In this document: piece after piece, positions 18,905 to 26,700 of the stretch | Numbering within the stretch: position 1 is the stretch's first letter | Layout of the letters: every line of letters begins with the position of its first letter | IMG/VR virus record: IMGVR_UViG_3300007344_000092 | Coordinates: 1 to 36,099 of that record | Length of the DNA: 36,099 bases | DNA from: a virus | Direction: 5' to 3' (one strand) | Program-made: the position numbers and the translations under genes | The notes under the pieces: model-generated | What the model saw: only the letters and a program-made list of their open reading frames with translations | Told to the model about the DNA's origin: nothing | Database searches by the model: none

Positions 18905-20696
18905 GAGAAACTTCCAGAGAGGAGGATACTACGAGAACAAGACAGATTTTGTTCTCGCACCACAAGACTATGCTGCTCTCGGTGCGGCGTATGATAGTAC
19001 CACGCAAAAGTATTTGGCCGCCCAGGACAAAGCCAAGAAGGATGCAAACACAAAAGCAAAGGAGGGAATCCAAGCTTTTGAGAATCGCACCAAGGTTATG
19101 GACAGGCATAATGGCCTACTTCAGGGAGCGTACGACGTTTGGTTTGATGCAAGGACAGCAGCAATTTCTGACCCCAATGCCGAGAACAAGCAGAAGGCTG
19201 AACAAGCCTACTCTCAATACTCTGTAATCAAGGAGAATGCAACAGCTATTACTGCGGAGTACCAAAAAGAAGTTAACGCCCTCAACAAGGGTGAACTGGA
19301 TAAGACGCTGATTGACAACCGGGCTGGAGCTTTGATTGACGCTCAAGAATTTAACAAGGAGATTCCATTCCAAGTACAGAACGGCAGGATTATGGTGCCT
19401 GGGGCCGACGGAGAACCAGTAGATTGGTCTCAGTCTACGTTCTACAACGAGAGCGTATTCGGGCAAAATGGAAGAAACTTCATCGCAACACGCAAGGCTC
19501 CAGGTACAGACTTTATGTTCGCACCTAAGTCAGACGAGTACTCGCAACAGTTGCAGGGCAGTGCCGACATCTTCCTTATGGAGGGTGAGAGAAAGAAGGG
19601 TATTGATGCTGTAGCTGTGGGGGCGCAGGTGGAGCAGCGCTTTAGAACTAGTATGCTGTCAGAGTCAGCTGCAGTGGTAGATGCTATATCACAGGAGTAC
19701 GGCGCCTTCAGCCAAAACGTGGAGAATCTGACTGTCGAGGGGATGCTCAAGGCGGACGCAGACTTCGGCGGAACAGAGCTCTACACAAGCAAAGACAACA
19801 AGTTTTTGACAGACTGGAGTCTTAGCTTTGTCCCAGGAGAGGACGAGAACTCTCCGGGTGAGTACAAGGTTAGCTTCATGAACCCTGACGAAGCGATTAG
19901 TTCTGGAGACCTGAACCCTAACACGGCTGCAGCAATCAAGAACAGACAGAATGCTTTGGGCTTCCACATCGAGAACCTTGCCAACCAGACGCTGTACAAG
20001 CTGAAGTCTCAGGTGCAGCCTGACCCTAAAGGCAGTAGCTTAAGCTTTGGTTCTGGATTTAAGAAGGGAGACATTCTTCCAGTGACTCAAGAGGTAACAC
20101 TATTTACAGAAGAAGGAGAAGTAACTGATGCCGAGGGCAATAAGGTCAAGGGTGAGCGCATGAACTTCCGAAATAAGCCTTTGAACTTGAGGTACAAGGA
20201 TGAGTCTGCTAAGATTACAAACATCCAGTACGACGAGCAGGGCAACCCATTTGCATTTGTGATTGAGTCTAATGCGATGAAAAACGATATTGCTTCTTCT
20301 TACACAGACCAAATTTCTGCACTAAACCGCCGCGCTGACAGAGTGTCTAGGCAGCTTTCAGGCACTACTTCTGTTGCTGAAAAAACCTCCCTTAAGTCTC
20401 AACTGTCAGAAATAGAATCAGACATTGACTCGTACACAAACGCCAGGACAAACATTAAGAAGTCCAAGGAAGGATTCATCATCGACAGGGACAACAAGTA
20501 CATGCGTGCAGACATTTTCTTGGGAGGGACACCGCAAGACGTACCTGGGTTTGAGGAAATCTTAACTTCTCTTATGAGTCAGGAACCTGCTTTGATGTCT
20601 GCTATTGACAGAGAGCTTGGAGGTTCACTGTTCCAAGGGTCATCCCCATCTCCCACTCCAGCCCCGAGCGCAGGTGTGGGGTCGAAGTACAACTAA
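18891..20696 (+). CDS. Internal virion / cargo protein 2
   Basis: A 601-aa soluble protein whose start overlaps the previous gene by 14 bases. The N-terminus is basic (MKVSKRNFQRGGYY). Residues about 25-130 are long Ala/Lys/Gln-rich helices, followed by mixed sequence, and the C-terminus is a Ser/Pro linker ending GVGSKYN. No catalytic motif, membrane helix or signal peptide is seen. Position and helical character fit an internal or ejected protein of the T7 gp15 type, assembled with its neighbours. The family is not recognised. Confidence 0.65.
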   Translation: MKVSKRNFQRGGYYENKTDFVLAPQDYAALGAAYDSTTQKYLAAQDKAKKDANTKAKEGIQAFENRTKVMDRHNGLLQGAYDVWFDARTAAISDPNAENKQKAEQAYSQYSVIKENATAITAEYQKEVNALNKGELDKTLIDNRAGALIDAQEFNKEIPFQVQNGRIMVPGADGEPVDWSQSTFYNESVFGQNGRNFIATRKAPGTDFMFAPKSDEYSQQLQGSADIFLMEGERKKGIDAVAVGAQVEQRFRTSMLSESAAVVDAISQEYGAFSQNVENLTVEGMLKADADFGGTELYTSKDNKFLTDWSLSFVPGEDENSPGEYKVSFMNPDEAISSGDLNPNTAAAIKNRQNALGFHIENLANQTLYKLKSQVQPDPKGSSLSFGSGFKKGDILPVTQEVTLFTEEGEVTDAEGNKVKGERMNFRNKPLNLRYKDESAKITNIQYDEQGNPFAFVIESNAMKNDIASSYTDQISALNRRADRVSRQLSGTTSVAEKTSLKSQLSEIESDIDSYTNARTNIKKSKEGFIIDRDNKYMRADIFLGGTPQDVPGFEEILTSLMSQEPALMSAIDRELGGSLFQGSSPSPTPAPSAGVGSKYN

Positions 20697-20701
20697 TTTA
20701 G

Positions 20702-20709
20702 TATTTTTA
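20702..20709 (+). promoter_or_regulatory. Weak -7-like box before the giant gene
   Basis: TATTTTTA matches seven of the eight positions of TAnnTTTG (final G replaced by A) and lies four bases before the ATG at 20714, the same spacing as the box before 32230. A one-mismatch A/T-rich octamer can arise by chance, so this is a weak call. Confidence 0.3.
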
Positions 20710-20713
20710 CAGA

Positions 20714-23700
20714 ATGAACGAACAGGCACTACAGGACGCTTATACTCTGTTCCAGCAGGAAGGGTACAACAATTCGTTTGACGAGTTTGTCAACTTGATT
20801 AACAGTAATGACCAAGCTCTTCAAGATGTCTACAACCTGTTCTCTCAGACAGGCTATAACAAAAGCTTTGATGAGTTCAACACCTTGATTGGTGTAAAAA
20901 AAAAAGACGATACTTCGGAGTTGGTCTCTCCTTTGGAAACGGTTTCTACGGAGTCTACCTCTCCTACGGTTCCACCACAGCAGGACGTTCCTGGAGATTC
21001 GGCTTCTCAAGTAACTGAGCCTGACTTCGCCGAGCTCGCTATGGGCTTGGAGGTGGGTGTTGAGACCCAACCATCTTACATGCAGGCACCCGGTATTAGA
21101 CCGGAGAAGGCACAGCAACAAGCAGTAGACCAACTTGCAGAGGAGCAGGGTTGGTCCAAGATGCCAACTGCCCCTCAGGATTTAGAAGAGTACTTCAGTA
21201 AGATTACGTCTCTACAGCAAGATGACCCGGACTCTATGTTTGAGGGAATCATTGCTGGAGGTCTCCTTGAGATGCCTGAGCTGGAGAAAGAAAAGCTTTC
21301 ACGTATTGCTGAAGGGGAGTCTTACTTCCTGGACCAGGAGAAGGCAAACGCGGCCCTGCAATACGACGAGGAGTACCGGGCAAAAGCTGCAGACGCGGCT
21401 AAGGGCCTAGTTCTCATTGAAGACGATGTCACAAATGTGTTCTTGAACGCTCAAGCGTTGAATACCGACGGGCTTGATGTCAACGCTTTGATGGACCTGA
21501 AGGAGCAATACACCCAAGAGCTCCCTAAAAAGAGAAGGGCCACTGTGGAGGCGATGGACCTCGAGGACTTTGTGCAGTACACAGCTGAGACCCGTATGCG
21601 CCGACAGTTTGCGGAAGCATTCATGGGCATGTCCGGCCTTACTGAAATGGACTTGCAGGTCAAAGTCGGCACAATGCGAGGCGAGATTGACGCAGCTCAA
21701 AGTTTTCAGGAAGACGGCAGCTGGGCGGCAAAAAAGTGGAGCAACTCCTGGAACACAAAAATGGGGGAGTGGGGTAGCGGAGGTAAGTTTGCTAGAGCCA
21801 AAGCCAGCGTAGAGCTTCTTGACGAAGACCTGAAGGATATTGACACAGTCCTCGGTATGTACGGGAGAGCTCCGTCTGAGGATGAGCTTATCCAGATTGG
21901 ACGTATGGTCTACAAGGGAGACACGTCTGACCTGGCTGGAGACCTGGGCGATGAAATCTCCACCAGGCAAATGCCACTGTCAGGGCCTAACTCTGATGCA
22001 GGACGTAAGGCATTGATTGAGCAGGGGATGAAAGCTTTTAAGCTCAACAGGGATTGGTGGGAGTCAAAGAAGAAGGAGCTGGAGGAGCTTCGAGAAAAGA
22101 AGCAGAAGGTTGGTGAGTACTATGCAAAAGACTTTGCAGAGATTCAATCCTTCAGGGATGTGACATCTAAGCTTATTGACCAGAAGGTTATGAGCGAAGA
22201 AGACCTTAATAAGGGAGCTATTGAAAGTTTGTTTGAGGGAGACTACAAGCTCTTCGGGTACAAGACTGTTGGTTTGATTTTCGACATTGCTCCGGACATG
22301 GCGAAAGGTATGGGAGCTGCTACTGTAGGTTCTCTTGTTGCCGGGCCACAAGGCGGAGCGTTAGCCATGAGTTTGGCTTTTGGCGTTCAGACGGCAGACC
22401 AAGCAGCGGGGGAATACGCATCACGGCCAGAGGTGACAGGAATTGAAGCGCTAGAGATGGCGGGGAAAGAAGGGTCTATTGAGGCTGGCATTTCTCTTCT
22501 ATTTGCTGGGCTTCAAACAAAGCAGGCAGCAATCGTTACAAAGGCTTCTGAGGAGGTTGCAGAGGCGTTTGTAAAGGGTGGGTCCAGAGAGTCTTTACGA
22601 GCGGCTAGAGAAGCCGTACAGGCGTTTGCGAAGACAGATGCTGGTATTAAAATTCTAGACGTTTTAGGTGAGGGCGCCGAGGAAGGATTGATTACAGGAC
22701 TGTCTCAGTATACCAGAGCTGTAAACGAGGTGGGCCAGGGTCGCATGACCGCAGAAGAAGCAAAGGCGGAGTACTACAACAGGTCAGAGATATTTGACAG
22801 CATTTACGCAGGTGTTCTTGGTGGTGGGGTGTCTTCTATTCCGTTTGTGCTTAGCAGAGGCGGCAGTGCTATCGGGTCTAAGTTCACCATGTTTGACCGA
22901 ATCAAAATCCAGACTGAAATGGAGGAGATTCGCACCAAGCTTGCAGACTCCAATACTACAGCTGAGGAGAAGAAAGAGTTGAATGCTAGGTTCACCAAGC
23001 TTCATGACGACGCCAACAGTCTCTCAAGAAAGGATATTGAGTTCTATCAGAACATGACGGAGGAGGACCAGAACCGACTGGTCGAACTCAACCAAAGAAT
23101 CAGCAATGTTCGCAGGGCTTCAAGACAAGCGGTCACCAGCCTTTCTGCGCTAAGGAATAGAATCCGTCGTGCTGAGTCTCCAGAGCAAAGAAGAGTCATG
23201 GAGGCTGAGCTCAATCAGCTTACGTCTGCAGAAGCCCAGAGAAGGACCGCCGCTGAGGCTGACATCAGGTCTCTCATGCAAGAGAAGCTCGAGATTGAAA
23301 ACAAGTATGGCTCTGCTGATTCTGGATTTGACGTCGACGTAGAGAGAGAGCAAAGAAATCGTGCTGAGGTTGAGCGCATGGTGAATGAAGTGCTCAACGT
23401 GGACAAAGGATTTGAGGGGTTATTTTCAGCTTTGGGCGTCAAGGGTATCAAGAAGGGGAGCATCAAGCTTACAGCAGAAAACGTAGAGGTTGTTCTTCAG
23501 CGCCTACTCTCTGGGGAGATTAAGGGCACACGATTTGCTACTGCAGAACAGATTAGAGACGGTATTGTAAGCGCGTTTGGAATGGCTAAAGCTGTCATTG
23601 CGGATAACCCTGACGCAGAGGTGGTGCTTGTCGACAGCCTCACGCAGTGGAAGAAGGAGACACGCGATGCCAAGAATCCAGATGGATACAGTGTCAGCTT

Positions 23701-26700
23701 GGGTATCCATATTCCTACAGATGGAGGTAAGATTGTATTGTACGCCCCTGCGTTAAAGTCTAACACTGCTTACCACGAGGGATTCCACCAGATGGTGTTC
23801 CGGATGATGCAGAAGAGCGGCGTTGACAGAGGGGCTGCCATGATTAGACTTGCCTCTGTAATTAGAAAGGGCATGAGTCCAGAGCTGTTGGAGAGATACG
23901 GGAGGTTTGTTGGAATGTACAAGGACCCCAACGACGCATTTAATGACGCGCTGTTGGCCGAGGAGTTCTTGGCTGAGGTGTTTGGCGACCTTGCCGACGG
24001 CGCTATCGACATCAAGTTCCAGAAGGGTATCGTCAGTTCGTTTTTGCAGTTCTTGAACCAGGCACTCAAGGAGAGAAACATCAGAGTTACTGGTACGCCC
24101 CTGACACAGGACATCGCTGTTGCGATTAGGGATGCGGCAAATGCTTTTAGGGATGGTGAAGGCGGGGCACAAGAGAACATTCTCCTAGCATTTGATGCAG
24201 CCGACAACATTGTGTTGACCCCAGGGCTTGAAGCTCTTCGGGCCAAGCTGGAGGTACGACGCCACAGGAGGGCAATAGCGCAAGCATTGAGCGAGCTGAC
24301 ATCCGACGACAGTCAGGATAGCAGGGCGCATGCTCAGAGAATCGAGGAGCCAAGTGTGCTTGGAGACTGGGCGAATGAGTTCCTGCGTTATGACAGCAAA
24401 GGCAACGTGAGGCTGTTCCATGTGGGGCCAGAAAATCTTGAGGGCAACTTCATTGACCCACGCCGCTTTGGACAGCAGCCGTACACCAAGGACAAGAGAG
24501 GGGACAAGGTTTCTATGTTCTACGTGAGGCCAGAAGACCGTGAGCGCATGGTGCTGGGTAGAACGTACGACGTAACCATTCCGCCTCAGATGCTTTACGA
24601 CCTGTTCAAGGACCCACTTAACCTGTACGATACTGCGAAGGCTGAGTTCCAGAAGAAGCATAGCATTGCGTTCGATGGCAATAGGCAGGCAGAGTGGATT
24701 GGATACGAAGCGAGAAAGCTCGGCTTCGACGGTATCGTTGTAAAGTGGAGAAACACAGCTCGCGTAGACATGTGGGCTCCTGTGACTCCAGATGAGTTCG
24801 GTGGGTACACACCTCAGGGTAGCCGAATCGGTGAGGCAGACATCAGGGTTATCAGTGAGAAGGACAAGTACGGCATGTGGCGCAACCTGTCAGGCCGCTA
24901 CAAGGCCAATACAGATGCTCACGTTCGTATGACTACGGGTGCTGAAAACCAAGTCACAGAATTGTCAGAAGAGGAAGTGAGCAAGCTCTTTGATGAGGGT
25001 GCTAAGTTCGTAACCGCTAACGCGCTGGGTGTCAATGCAATAGGTTACGTAACCGCTGACGGATACATCGGAGGTCTCAGTAAGAATCCAGAGGGTGTTG
25101 GTAGAGGTGTTCAAGCGGCTCTTCTTGGTAAGCGTGTAGAGCTTGGGGGTACACACCTTGAGTGCTTTGCAACCTACCTCGAAGGCAACAACATTAAGGA
25201 AGGATTTGTGCCTGTCGCTAGGATTCCATTTAACGTGGAGCTTGCTCCTAAGGGATGGGACGCAGAGACGTCTTTGCTGAAGGATAAGCCGGACCTAGTG
25301 TTCATGGCTCACGACCCCGCAGCCGCGAAGAATGCCAAGCCTGGTGATGGCGCACGCCTTGACGACTATATGGAGGCGCTTAACATGGCCATCGACAGAG
25401 TGTCTAGGGCAGAGGAGCAGCAAGACGTTGACGAACAGTTCATCACAAAGAAGAAGCCGGGAGAGAGGGTGAAGGCTCAGGCGATGGAGCGGTCATGGCT
25501 TTCATCAAACACGCCTAAGCTTGTAAACGCTGGAATCCTCATGCACGGAACCAGTGCAGACTTCACTGAGTTCTCTATGCGCAAAGCAACTGAGTCAACG
25601 GGCATGTACGGCAAGGGCGTGTACCTGACCCACAACGTCGATAAGGCGTTGTCTTACGGGGGTAACTTTGTCTTTGTTGACGGTGAGAGATTAGACCTTG
25701 CCAACCTTCAAAGCAAGGAGGTAGCCGACAAATTCTTGAACTCTGTTCTTGCTAAGGAAACAGAAGGAGGCCTCGGTCTTGCTGCTATTGCTGCTGGTAA
25801 AGCAAAGCGTCCCGTAGGCCTTGTGGGCAAGTACGATTTGTTTAGCCTTGAATACCAAGTGCTCTTGATGTACTCTGGCTTGGACCTGGAGCGCGTTATA
25901 GGTACTGATGAATTGCGTCCTAGATATGACTTTGACAGACTTCAGGACCCAGTAGAATTTGTAGAGTCAATCTACGAAGAGATGTACAAGCTGGCTGAGG
26001 GAGTAAACATCCCGATGAGCTCCGCTGAACAACTGTCTTCATTTGGTCTAAACGGTATAAGGTCTCACATGACTGGCAGGTCAATGGGTATGGTACCTGG
26101 ACTCGGAGGCTTCGTTAGGAATGTATTTAGAACATACAACAACAGGCTTTCTGAGCGAAGAATAGACCCCAAGGACTTTGAGAATGACGAGTTGAAGTAC
26201 GATGTTGCAATAGCCCTAATCGAGGGCGCATACATGACTCAGGTTATCCGGGCAGGATATGACGGTGTGTACGTATCTCGTGAGTTTGACTATGGAGGCA
26301 GCATGGAAAGACTCGACGACAACAGGTTTGAAAAGTCAGGTGTGGATGGCGGTCTCGCTCAAGAAGCAATCATATTCAACAACACACTGCTAAACCAAAG
26401 CATCGTTGAGTTTGAAGATGTAATCCCTCTTGCTGACTCTCGTATTTCTCAAGGAAGAACGCGCACGGAGAAAGGTGGAGAGCTCGGCACTGACCTCTTG
26501 CTCAACGACAGAATGAAAGCCTTGGGCGCTGTCAAGAGACAAGGGCCAGCGCTCAATGAATACATGGACAACTACGACTCAGAGGTCGCAGACTTTGTAG
26601 ATTCAGATAGCATCCCGGTCAAGGTTCGTTCAGAGCAGGACCTGTCTCGCATGGAGTCAATCATGCTTGATGTCCTTGAGTTCTTCTACGACAAGTTCTA

